A stretch of 64,000 bases of DNA from Niabella beijingensis (GTDB taxonomy: Bacteria; Bacteroidota; Bacteroidia; Chitinophagales; Chitinophagaceae). The translations under genes were made by a program, and so were the position numbers. Where the stretch lies: positions 2,170,001 through 2,234,000 of the forward strand of contig NZ_JAIQDI010000001.1 of assembly GCF_020034665.1 (NCBI RefSeq), given 5' to 3'. The notes beneath the pieces are model-generated. The model was not told the origin of the DNA. It made no database searches and saw only the letters and a list, made by a program, of their open reading frames with translations. Positions 9,901-16,958 of this stretch are shown one piece after another (position 1 is the first letter of the stretch; every line of letters starts with the position of its first letter).

Positions 9901-10364
9901 TCTGGGATAAGATGTTTGACACCGGTACCAATCCTGAAACTGACAATGAATATCGGTACAATCAGGTAGTAAATGGTGATAACAGCTTTGTCGCTCCCGG
10001 CGTTAAAATCGTTTCGGGGACTGTAAGCTATGATAAATACGGTAACGTGCTCAGCGATACCAGGCAGTATGCTCCCAACGATGTAGCGATAGGTTACCAG
10101 GCTTATGCCAGGTCATTAACATCCACTATTCATGGTGTGATGAGCGAATCATTTGTAAAACTGAGGCAGCTGTCTATTGGTTATAACCTCCCTGCATCTG
10201 TTTTGAAACATGCAGGAGGTATAAAATCGGCCGCTGTTTCTGTAACAGGGCAAAACCTGTTATTGCTGACCAAGTTTAAATTCTCAGACCCGGATGTTGA
10301 CACAGAAAACCTGAATGCGCCTTCGCAACGTATGGTAGGTATTAACATAAAACTAGGCCTGTAA
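6957..10364 (+). CDS. SusC/RagA outer-membrane TonB-dependent transporter with STN signalling domain
   Basis: 1135-residue outer-membrane receptor. After a long N-region and signal (cleavage near residue 38-43) comes an STN domain (about 46-117: LQLENARLSTILKTIQKKT...IVIREK) that would contact FecR. A carboxypeptidase-regulatory-like domain (about 128-200) is followed by a TonB-box-like EEVVVTALG and the plug (VIDGVPYG, DIESIDMLKGPTAAALYG, GANGAVMITTKKG). The 22-strand barrel fills the rest, ending in a C-terminal GINIKLGL strand. It is the ligand-gated transporter of the preceding FecI/FecR pair and works with the SusD lipoprotein 36 bases downstream. The substrate cannot be read from sequence. 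Confidence 0.95.
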   Translation: MKKSAYLSERPRRLLKKLLFMKLCLALLFATASQVAAHTGFGQEAVSLQLENARLSTILKTIQKKTDYRFVFSNKLVDDIGLVNIKVQNTPVLSLLPRILTGTGLEYQRLSENLIVIREKANIKKNILVKGVVTNPSGAPVSGATVSSNKGKATITNDKGEYSIEVDEFDELTFSYVGYTSQVIKVNGQQTINVVFEEANRAMEEVVVTALGIKRQEKALGYATQKVGGTALQTVKGVDVGTSLTGMVSGLTIKNSTEFNARPALEMRGETPLLVIDGVPYGNMTLRDIPTDDIESIDMLKGPTAAALYGNRGANGAVMITTKKGKGKGLSVDINSNNMMAAGFIAIPEIQTSYGHGLNGRLDDDYVWGPKLDIGKDTLQWNPVSKQMEVMPLVSSGKRNLQNFMQTGIISNNNISVTQSGDNGFFRAGLNYIYNKGQWPNATLKVINYTMTGQLKIGDKFDMESHMGYTRQTAPQVWGQGYGPQGYLYQLLMWTGPDYDIRQYKDYWVNPDQKQNWLYNAWYDNPYLIANEKLQGIDNNKLNASLTANYRFTKNLKLMLRSGYDYYKNELTVRNPAGINSTRGSSIGKFKPDVDGSPSGNFSWDWNGAGLFGQDQTWGFSTNNDLILTYNTKIGKFGIDVLGGGSIYYFIDREQGAKTANGLNVPGWYSLANATPSTAPGVNSITNNFSTWQSQVNSLYGKATFSYGNGVFLDVTGRNDWSSTQQESERSYFYPSLASSIILSEYLRLPQWVSMWKVRGSWTIDKKPAGIYSNNLTYTPGTSFGLVTSSYPNNLLDDNLKPSTARTWEIGTAAYFFKNRLHLDVAYFDKYYYNQQVSVPISNSSGFSSILLNTLETYARRGLEITLDGTVIRNRKFTWNSLINYSYNHKYYVQLDPVYSDDNLWTKVGKRLDAYIANDWTRDPAGNIVNVGGKPQRNPFGSQIGYGDPDFSFGFINNFTLGNFIFGLNIDGRIGGLMYDYIWDKMFDTGTNPETDNEYRYNQVVNGDNSFVAPGVKIVSGTVSYDKYGNVLSDTRQYAPNDVAIGYQAYARSLTSTIHGVMSESFVKLRQLSIGYNLPASVLKHAGGIKSAAVSVTGQNLLLLTKFKFSDPDVDTENLNAPSQRMVGINIKLGL

Positions 10365-10400
10365 TTAAAGCCCTTTTATAACATATTTTAAACTAATAAT

Positions 10401-11945
10401 ATGAATTTTAGAATATATAAGTATACAATCGCACTTACAGCCCTGGTTGTGCTAAGTTGTACAAAAAAATTTGATTCCATCAATACCAATCCGGATAAGT
10501 CTACAACAGCCAGGGCCGACTGGCTGGCCACTGCTATCATTTCCTCTTCCACTTACGGCGATATCAGCAGTCAAAAAGGATTTATGCAGCCGCTTATGCT
10601 TGCAAAGTACATTTTGTGGACGGAACTCCAGGAAAGCTATCAATACAACTCCATCGGACAAACGGGGGCCTGGGAGCGTTACAATGTTTTGAGAAATATT
10701 GACCCCATGCTGCAATATGCCGCATCAGATCCAGAAACCTATCCGTCATACAGGGGGCTGGCGCATTTTATAAGAGCCTGGCAGTTTTATCAGTTAACCA
10801 TGCAGGTAGGTGACATACCCTACTCGGAAGCGGTACAGGGAAAATCAGAAAAAAATCTTAAACCTAAATACGATAATCAGAAGGATGTATTTAAAGGTAT
10901 TTTAAATGAACTGGACTCTGCCAATCTGCTTTTTAGTACAGGAAAAGATTTCAGCGGAGATTTTATTTACAAAGGCAGTGTGGATCAATGGCGCAGACTA
11001 ACCAATACCTTTGCGCTTTATGTTTTAATAAACCTGCATAAAAAAACAGCTGACGCAGATTTAAATGTGGTGGACCGGTTTAAGGACATTGTTACCAATC
11101 GTCCGCTGATGCGGGATTATAAAGACAATTTTGCAGTTACGTATATCAATTCCGCAAATTATTGTTATCCCTGGAGCAGTACTCCCGTTCAAAAAAATCA
11201 GTTCACTATTTATCCTATGATCTCTACAACATTGATCGACCTCTTAAAAACCCATAACGACAGGAGATTGTTTTATTATGCAGAACCGGCGGCCTCTGCG
11301 ATAAAAGCAGGGTTAACCGCCAATAACTTTAATGCCTATATCGGTGTGGAGCCTTCTGACCCTTACTCCAGCACTACTTCAGCGCACTCTGCAGGCACCT
11401 TCTCAGACGTGAACAAACGATACGTTGACTTATACAACGCAGAGCCTGTAAGCCTTCTCAACTATTGGGATCTTCAGTTTATACTGGCCGAAGCCACAGT
11501 AAGAGGTTGGATCTCTGGAACTCCTGCCCAGAATTATTACACTGCCGGTATACAAAGTTCTATGAACTTCCTGGTGAACTTTACCCCGGCAACCTATAAT
11601 CACGGAATGGAAATGGATGCGATCTATATTAATAGTTATCCGGCAACAGTAGCTCTTACCGGTAATCAGGATAACCAGCTCAGACAGATCATTACCCAGA
11701 AATATATTGCTGGATTTCTTCATGGTGCAGACTACAATGCCTGGTATGAGTTCAGAAGAACAGGATATCCCCAGTTTAAATTAAATACCAATACCAATTT
11801 AAATACTCCCAATACCCAGTTCCCCGTAAGATGGAAGTATCCCCAGGTAGAGTTGAATAATAACGGAGACAACTACAAAGCAGCCATTCAATCGCAATAC
11901 GGTGGGAATGATGATGTGAACCAGGTAATGTGGCTCTTAAAATAA
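10401..11945 (+). CDS. SusD/RagB-family nutrient-binding lipoprotein
   Basis: 514-residue outer-membrane lipoprotein with a type II signal peptide ending in LVVLSC (Cys20). The following segment KKFDSINTNPDKST and the helical repeats belong to the SusD-like branch in which INTNPDK is conserved near the N-terminus. The family forms a lid over the SusC barrel and captures ligand. It is paired with the preceding susC with a 36-base gap, and the C-terminal region (FLHGADYNAWYEFRRTGYPQF) has the usual SusD aromatic core. Ligand not predictable. Confidence 0.93.
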   Translation: MNFRIYKYTIALTALVVLSCTKKFDSINTNPDKSTTARADWLATAIISSSTYGDISSQKGFMQPLMLAKYILWTELQESYQYNSIGQTGAWERYNVLRNIDPMLQYAASDPETYPSYRGLAHFIRAWQFYQLTMQVGDIPYSEAVQGKSEKNLKPKYDNQKDVFKGILNELDSANLLFSTGKDFSGDFIYKGSVDQWRRLTNTFALYVLINLHKKTADADLNVVDRFKDIVTNRPLMRDYKDNFAVTYINSANYCYPWSSTPVQKNQFTIYPMISTTLIDLLKTHNDRRLFYYAEPAASAIKAGLTANNFNAYIGVEPSDPYSSTTSAHSAGTFSDVNKRYVDLYNAEPVSLLNYWDLQFILAEATVRGWISGTPAQNYYTAGIQSSMNFLVNFTPATYNHGMEMDAIYINSYPATVALTGNQDNQLRQIITQKYIAGFLHGADYNAWYEFRRTGYPQFKLNTNTNLNTPNTQFPVRWKYPQVELNNNGDNYKAAIQSQYGGNDDVNQVMWLLK

Positions 11946-12009
11946 GGAGATGCGGGCGATCACTTAACTAAACCCGGTTATTAGTTACCGTTTAAATAAC
12001 AGCATTTTG

Positions 12010-12062
12010 AAACCCGGCAGGAATTTTTTATCGTTGCAGTAAATAAGATTCCTGTTGGGTTT
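12010..12062 (+). terminator. Possible hairpin terminator after susD
   Basis: A 15-base left arm (12010-12024, AAACCCGGCAGGAAT) pairs with a right arm at 12048-12062 (ATTCCTGTTGGGTTT). In RNA the two differing positions form G-U pairs, so the stem is uninterrupted. The loop is 23 bases and the following T-run is short, so either termination or mRNA 3'-end protection is plausible. Confidence 0.4.
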
Positions 12063-12128
12063 GCTGCTTATGCAAAAGCAGTACATTTAGCGAAATGCAA
12101 TACCGAATCTTAAAAATTTTTATACGCA

Positions 12129-14666
12129 ATGCCCATTGATTTTTCAAGAAGAGATTTTTTAAAAAAGACCAGCCTGCTGGCAGGTGGCGCCGGTGTTTTT
12201 GCAGCCCTTCCGGCCTCTATCCAAAAGGCGATGGCCATCAACCCGGCCAGCGGCTCTACTTTTGAAGATGCCGAACACATTGTGCTCCTGATGCAGGAGA
12301 ACCGTTCTTTCGATCATTGTTTCGGTGCCCTGAAAGGGGTGCGCGGCTTTAATGATCCCCGTACGCTGAAGCTGGCAAACGGCAACCCCGTATGGGCACA
12401 AACCGATAAGAACAATGCCACCTACCTGCCGTTCCGGCTGGACATGCAGCAAACAAAAATAACCTGGATGGGCGGACTGCCGCATAGCTGGAAAGACCAG
12501 GTAGACGCCCGCAATAACGGGCAATACGATCAGTGGCTGATCGCTAAAACAACCGGCTACCCCGGGTTTGAGGGCAAGCCCATGACCCTGGGATATTACA
12601 ACCGGGAAGACATCCCGTTCAACTATGCTTTTGCAGATGCCTTCACCGTTTGTGATCAGCATTTCTGCTCTTCCCTCACCGGCACCACCCCCAACCGCCT
12701 GTACTTCTGGTCGGGCACTCTCCGGAAGGATGGAAAAGCCGGAAGCCCCGCACTGGTAAGGAACAGCGAATCGGATTATAGTGCTGAAAGCGACTGGAAA
12801 ACAATGCCGGAACTCTTGCAGGAGAACGGACTCTCCTGGAAGGTCTATCAGAACGAACTCAGCCTGCCTTCCGGCCTGGAAGAGGAAGCCGATGCCTGGT
12901 TAAGCAATTTTACCGACAACCCGCTGGAATGGTTTACCCGGTTCCGGGTACGCCGCTCCCGTAAATATGAACAGTACCTGGTGAACCGGCTGGAAGCCTA
13001 TGAAAAAAGTCTGGCTGAACTGGAGCAGCGCACAACAGAACAACCCGACGATCAAAAGGCCAAACGGGCGCTGAACGGACTGCGGGAACGGAAGAAACGC
13101 TATATTGCTGAACTCGAGCGCTGCCGGAAGGAACTGGCGGAGACCCTGAGCGCGGATGAACAGGCCCTGCACGACCATGCCTTTACCACCAACGAGTTTG
13201 ATCCCGCCTATCATGATACCGAAGAGATCGAGTATGATGATCACGGAACAAAGCGCCGGATGCGGGTGCCCAAATCAGACGTGCTGGCCAATTTCAGGAA
13301 AGATGTAAAAGAAGGAAAGATGCCCGCAGTTTCCTGGCTGGTGGCACCACAGTATTTCTCCGATCATCCTTCAGCGCCCTGGTTCGGCGCCTGGTATGTT
13401 TCTGAAGTACTGGATATACTTACCCATAACGAGGAGGTTTGGAAAAAGACCATTTTCATCCTCACTTATGATGAAAATGACGGCTACTTCGATCATGTAC
13501 CGCCGTTCACGGCACCGGATTACCGGAACCCCGCTACCGGAGCCGTTTCTGCCGGGATCAAAAACACCGACAAGGAATTCGTTACCATGGATGACGAGAT
13601 CCGCCTGAAGGGGATCACAAAAGACAATGCGCGGGAAGGCCCGATCGGTCTGGGTTACCGCGTGCCGTTTGTGGTTGCCAGTCCCTGGTCGCGCGGCGGG
13701 TATGTGAACTCTCAGGTTTTTGATCATACATCGGTGGTGCAGTTCATTGAAAACTTTGCATCCCGTAAAACGGGGAAAAAACTGCAGTTGCCCCATTTGT
13801 CGGAATGGCGCCGTGCCATCTGCGGGGATCTTTCTTCCGTGTTCCGTCCTTATAAGGGCGAACCGGTAAAACAACCGCAGTTCCTGGAGCGGAACGCTTA
13901 CCTCCAACGGATCGATGAAGCGCGCTACCGGCCGCTTCCACAGGGCATCCGGCCGCTGACGCCGGAGGAACTCCGGGCGATCCGCACCAACCCCGGAACG
14001 ACAAAAAATTATTTTAAACAGGAAAAAGGCATCAAACCCTCCAATGCCCTGCCTTATGAATTGTATGCAGATGCCAGTCTGGACAGGGAGCAGCAATCCA
14101 TCCGGCTGGTTATGAAAGCCGCCACAACGGTTTTCAAAGAACGATCCATGGGCAGCCCCTTCTCTGTATATGCCCGCCTGCCTTATACGGACTCCGGTAA
14201 TAAACGGGTGATCAACCGGAACTGGTCTTTTGCCGTAGCAGCCGGGGAGCAACTGGTTTATGATATACCACTCGCCGGTTTTGAAAGTGACACTTATCAC
14301 CTCGAACTCTTTGGCCCCAATGGCTTTTACAGGGAACTGAGCGGGAAAGCCAGTGAATCCGGTCCTTTGGTTGAATGCACTTATACTTTTGGCCGTGGAA
14401 AACGATACGGGCAGGTACAGCTGCTGATTCGCAACAGCACATCAGGTCCGCAATACGTCCGCATCCGGGATAATAGCTACGGCCAAAAAGAGCTGTCCCG
14501 GACCATTGCTCCTCATGCAGCCGTGAGCCTCACGCTGCTGCTGGAAAAAAGTTTCGGTTGGTACGACTTTTCGGTACTGCCAAAATCCGGTAACCATTTC
14601 GGGCATCGTTTTGCCGGCCGTGTGGAGTCCGGCAACGACTCCTACACCGATCCCTTGCTTTCCTGA
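12129..14666 (+). CDS. Phosphocholine-type phospholipase C, Tat-exported
   Basis: 845-residue secreted phosphoesterase of the bacterial phospholipase C/acid phosphatase AcpA superfamily. The Tat signal SRRDFLKK (6-13) precedes a hydrophobic stretch. The active-site start IVLLMQENRSFDH (51-63) and the segment SLTGTTPNRLYFWSG with the nucleophilic-Thr context are intact, as is YDENDGYFDHVPPF. A lysine/glutamate-rich helical insert (about 285-345) is charged and may be a coiled coil. The C-terminal third (about 650-845) resembles the two small beta domains (DUF756 type) of phosphocholine-specific enzymes. Expected activity is cleavage of phosphatidylcholine or sphingomyelin to release phosphocholine. 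It follows susD by 183 bases on the same strand and may be controlled by the same sigma factor (inference). Confidence 0.9.
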   Translation: MPIDFSRRDFLKKTSLLAGGAGVFAALPASIQKAMAINPASGSTFEDAEHIVLLMQENRSFDHCFGALKGVRGFNDPRTLKLANGNPVWAQTDKNNATYLPFRLDMQQTKITWMGGLPHSWKDQVDARNNGQYDQWLIAKTTGYPGFEGKPMTLGYYNREDIPFNYAFADAFTVCDQHFCSSLTGTTPNRLYFWSGTLRKDGKAGSPALVRNSESDYSAESDWKTMPELLQENGLSWKVYQNELSLPSGLEEEADAWLSNFTDNPLEWFTRFRVRRSRKYEQYLVNRLEAYEKSLAELEQRTTEQPDDQKAKRALNGLRERKKRYIAELERCRKELAETLSADEQALHDHAFTTNEFDPAYHDTEEIEYDDHGTKRRMRVPKSDVLANFRKDVKEGKMPAVSWLVAPQYFSDHPSAPWFGAWYVSEVLDILTHNEEVWKKTIFILTYDENDGYFDHVPPFTAPDYRNPATGAVSAGIKNTDKEFVTMDDEIRLKGITKDNAREGPIGLGYRVPFVVASPWSRGGYVNSQVFDHTSVVQFIENFASRKTGKKLQLPHLSEWRRAICGDLSSVFRPYKGEPVKQPQFLERNAYLQRIDEARYRPLPQGIRPLTPEELRAIRTNPGTTKNYFKQEKGIKPSNALPYELYADASLDREQQSIRLVMKAATTVFKERSMGSPFSVYARLPYTDSGNKRVINRNWSFAVAAGEQLVYDIPLAGFESDTYHLELFGPNGFYRELSGKASESGPLVECTYTFGRGKRYGQVQLLIRNSTSGPQYVRIRDNSYGQKELSRTIAPHAAVSLTLLLEKSFGWYDFSVLPKSGNHFGHRFAGRVESGNDSYTDPLLS

Positions 14667-14690
14667 AGCAGACAGGCATACTCTTATTCA

Positions 14691-14726
14691 AAACACCGGT
14701 AACTTCGTGATTACCGGTGTTTTTTT
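14691..14726 (+). terminator. Strong rho-independent terminator
   Basis: Perfect 12-bp stem AAACACCGGTAA (14691-14702)/TTACCGGTGTTT (14711-14722), 8-base loop, and a T-run through 14726. It closes the phospholipase C transcript. It ends only 13 bases before the ATG of the next gene on the same strand. Confidence 0.85.
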
Positions 14727-14739
14727 GTATTTTAACATC

Positions 14740-16317
14740 ATGTTGAATAAAATATTACTGCTTGCGGCGCTGACCGGTACTGCTCCGGCACGGGCACAAT
14801 CTTCCTGTGATGTACTTATCCGGAACGGAAAGATCATCAACGGCACCGGCAACAACTGGTTTTACGGAGACATTGCGGTAGATAAAGGAAAGATCCGGGC
14901 CATCGGCAAGAACCTGCCCTACACCGGCGCCACGGAGATATCCGCTTCCGGTCTGGTTGTAGCGCCGGGTTTTATCGACGTACATACCCATATAGAAGGC
15001 GATGAGGACAAAGATCCGCTGGCGCACAGTTTTATATATGATGGTGTGACCACTGTAGTAGCGGGCAACTGCGGCTCCTCCAACCTCAATATCGGCCGGT
15101 ATTTCCACTGGCTGGATTCCTTGAAACTTTCCATTAATGTGGCCACACTTATCGGTCATAACGATGTACGAAGAGCCGTTATGGGACGTGCCAACCGGCC
15201 CCCCGCGCCCGGCGAACAGGCACAAATGGAAGCGTTGGTGGAACGCGCCATGAAAGAAGGTGCGGTTGGTTTGTCTACCGGCCTTATCTACATTCCGGGT
15301 ACCTATTCAAAATCCGACGAGATCATCGCGCTGGCAAAAGTGGCTGCGAAGTACAATGGGGTTTATGCCACGCATATGCGGAGTGAAGGGAACAATGTGG
15401 CAGAGGCCATCAGGGAAACATTGCAGATCGGCCGCGAGGCCCATATACCGGTAGAGATCTCCCATTTTAAACTCAGCGGGCAGCAGAACTGGGGCCGGAG
15501 CAAAGAGACCGTTGCCCTGGTAGAGCAGGCACGCAAAGAAGGCATTGACGTGACCATCGATCAGTACCCTTATACCGCCAGCAGTACCTCCATCAGCACC
15601 CTGCTCCCCAGCGAGGTGCTGGCCGACGGCCAGGACAGTATCCGTGCGCGGCTGCAACGACCGGACGTGGTGAAATATGTAGTCAATGATATGCTGAAAA
15701 GTCTGAAGCAACGGAAACTGAAGCACTTCAGCTATGCAGTAGTGGCTTATTATAAACCGGATACCAGCTATAACGGGAAAAGTATCGAGGAGATCAATTT
15801 GATGAAGGGCCGCCGGCATAAAGCCCGGGAGGAAGCGCTTACGGTTATCGACATCATGATGAACGGCGGGGCCAGTGCTGTTTTTCACGGCATGAGCGAA
15901 GAAGATGTAAAATACATTATGAAATATCCGTACAACACGTTTGCAAGTGATGCTTCCATCCGCATTATGAACGAGGGCATGCCGCATCCCCGCGGCTATG
16001 GTACCAATGCAAGGGTGCTGGCCAAATATGTGCGTAATGAAAAAGTGCTTTCACTTGAAGAGGCCATCCGGCGGATGACATCACTGCCGGCACAAAAATT
16101 CAACCTCTCCGGCCGTGGTCTGCTTAAAGAAGGAATGGCTGCGGATATTGTCATTTTTGATCCGGAAAAGGTACAGGACCTTGCTACGTTTGAAAAGCCG
16201 CATGCTTATTCCAAAGGTTTTGAATATGTGCTGGTGAATGGGCAGGTGACAGTAAGCAAGGAGCTGCATACAGGTATAAGGGCAGGAAAGGCGCTGCGGA
16301 ATGCACCAGAATTTTAA
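14740..16317 (+). CDS. Secreted N-acyl-D-amino-acid deacylase (D-aminoacylase) family amidohydrolase
   Basis: 525-residue metal-dependent amidohydrolase with a signal peptide (MLNKILLLAALTGTAPARAQ). Metal ligands of the D-aminoacylase family are all visible: HTH at 82-84 in GFIDVHTHIEGDED, Cys111 in AGNCGSS, His in YATHMRSEG and in VEISHFKLSG, and the catalytic Asp in FASDASIRIMNEG. The family removes acyl groups from N-acyl-D-amino acids; related members act as dihydroorotase-like or D-glutamate deacylases, so the exact substrate is open. The ATG at 14740 was chosen because the signal peptide begins there; an upstream in-frame start would run into the phospholipase gene and the terminator hairpin. 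Export to the periplasm suggests salvage of D-amino-acid peptides or lipids. Confidence 0.88.
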   Translation: MLNKILLLAALTGTAPARAQSSCDVLIRNGKIINGTGNNWFYGDIAVDKGKIRAIGKNLPYTGATEISASGLVVAPGFIDVHTHIEGDEDKDPLAHSFIYDGVTTVVAGNCGSSNLNIGRYFHWLDSLKLSINVATLIGHNDVRRAVMGRANRPPAPGEQAQMEALVERAMKEGAVGLSTGLIYIPGTYSKSDEIIALAKVAAKYNGVYATHMRSEGNNVAEAIRETLQIGREAHIPVEISHFKLSGQQNWGRSKETVALVEQARKEGIDVTIDQYPYTASSTSISTLLPSEVLADGQDSIRARLQRPDVVKYVVNDMLKSLKQRKLKHFSYAVVAYYKPDTSYNGKSIEEINLMKGRRHKAREEALTVIDIMMNGGASAVFHGMSEEDVKYIMKYPYNTFASDASIRIMNEGMPHPRGYGTNARVLAKYVRNEKVLSLEEAIRRMTSLPAQKFNLSGRGLLKEGMAADIVIFDPEKVQDLATFEKPHAYSKGFEYVLVNGQVTVSKELHTGIRAGKALRNAPEF

Positions 16318-16958
16318 GCAACAAAAAATTGGCAGACCCAAAGGACGGTTTATTGCGCTTTGTCATCCTGAGTAAACAATTTGTGTTTCAAAATCAATGA
16401 GGTGATGCTGCTTTTTTTGCGGATCACCCTGACCCGATCGACATCGCATAGGCTTCAAGATAAGAAGACTTTATCCGGCTGAAACACCCTCAGATCTGGT
16501 ACCTCCCTTACAATTTGTCGAATAAAAACAGGCGCAACGCGCCACTCATCTTTATAACCAGTGTGCCTGATGCCCCTCCCAGCCGCAGCGCGGCGATAAC
16601 CTGCTGCACGGCGCCTGTACAGCTTCACGCTATGTCCGGTGCGCTGCACCTTAATTGACTGCTATTGCCACTCACTTTAACGGTTAGCGCTGTGTCTCAG
16701 CTTTTAATAGTAAAAATTAACCTGAGCATATGCCATCGCCGACATTTTGTTGCAAACGACTGTTGAGATAGTCCCGTTCCTGTTAAGCTCTTTCAGGCCT
16801 CTTTATTGGTTAAAAATTATTTCAACTTTAGCCGGAAGACGATCCCGGTGTCGTTGTGCATCGCTATCCATTTCAAAAAACACGTCCACACAACAGGATG
16901 TATCGGGACGGCATTACCAAAATATAATTGATACTGGCGGCCGCCGGCAGGGTCCAGA
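16318..16958. other. 641-base intergenic region without a recognisable gene
   Basis: It separates the D-aminoacylase gene from the convergent end of the 11-gene operon. The left part has TTTGTCATCCTGAG near 16360, a string that recurs as a dispersed intergenic repeat in many Bacteroidota. The middle (16515-16650) is markedly GC-rich with short inverted repeats (for example GGCGCAACGCGCC and GGTGCGCTGCACC). Short open frames here have no domain pattern. No clear terminator for either neighbour was found. Confidence 0.5.

Noticed and set aside
13371..14300. 309-codon minus-strand open frame in the phospholipase gene
   Set aside because: Shadow of the phospholipase C coding sequence; composition is not protein-like.
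16455..16649. Short minus-strand open frame in the GC-rich spacer
   Set aside because: Arg-rich translation without family resemblance, start context or neighbours to support a gene.
16900..16958. Terminator for the 11-gene operon in the GC-rich segment near its end
   Set aside because: The GGCGGCCGCC inverted repeat is short and is not followed by a T-run on the minus strand.
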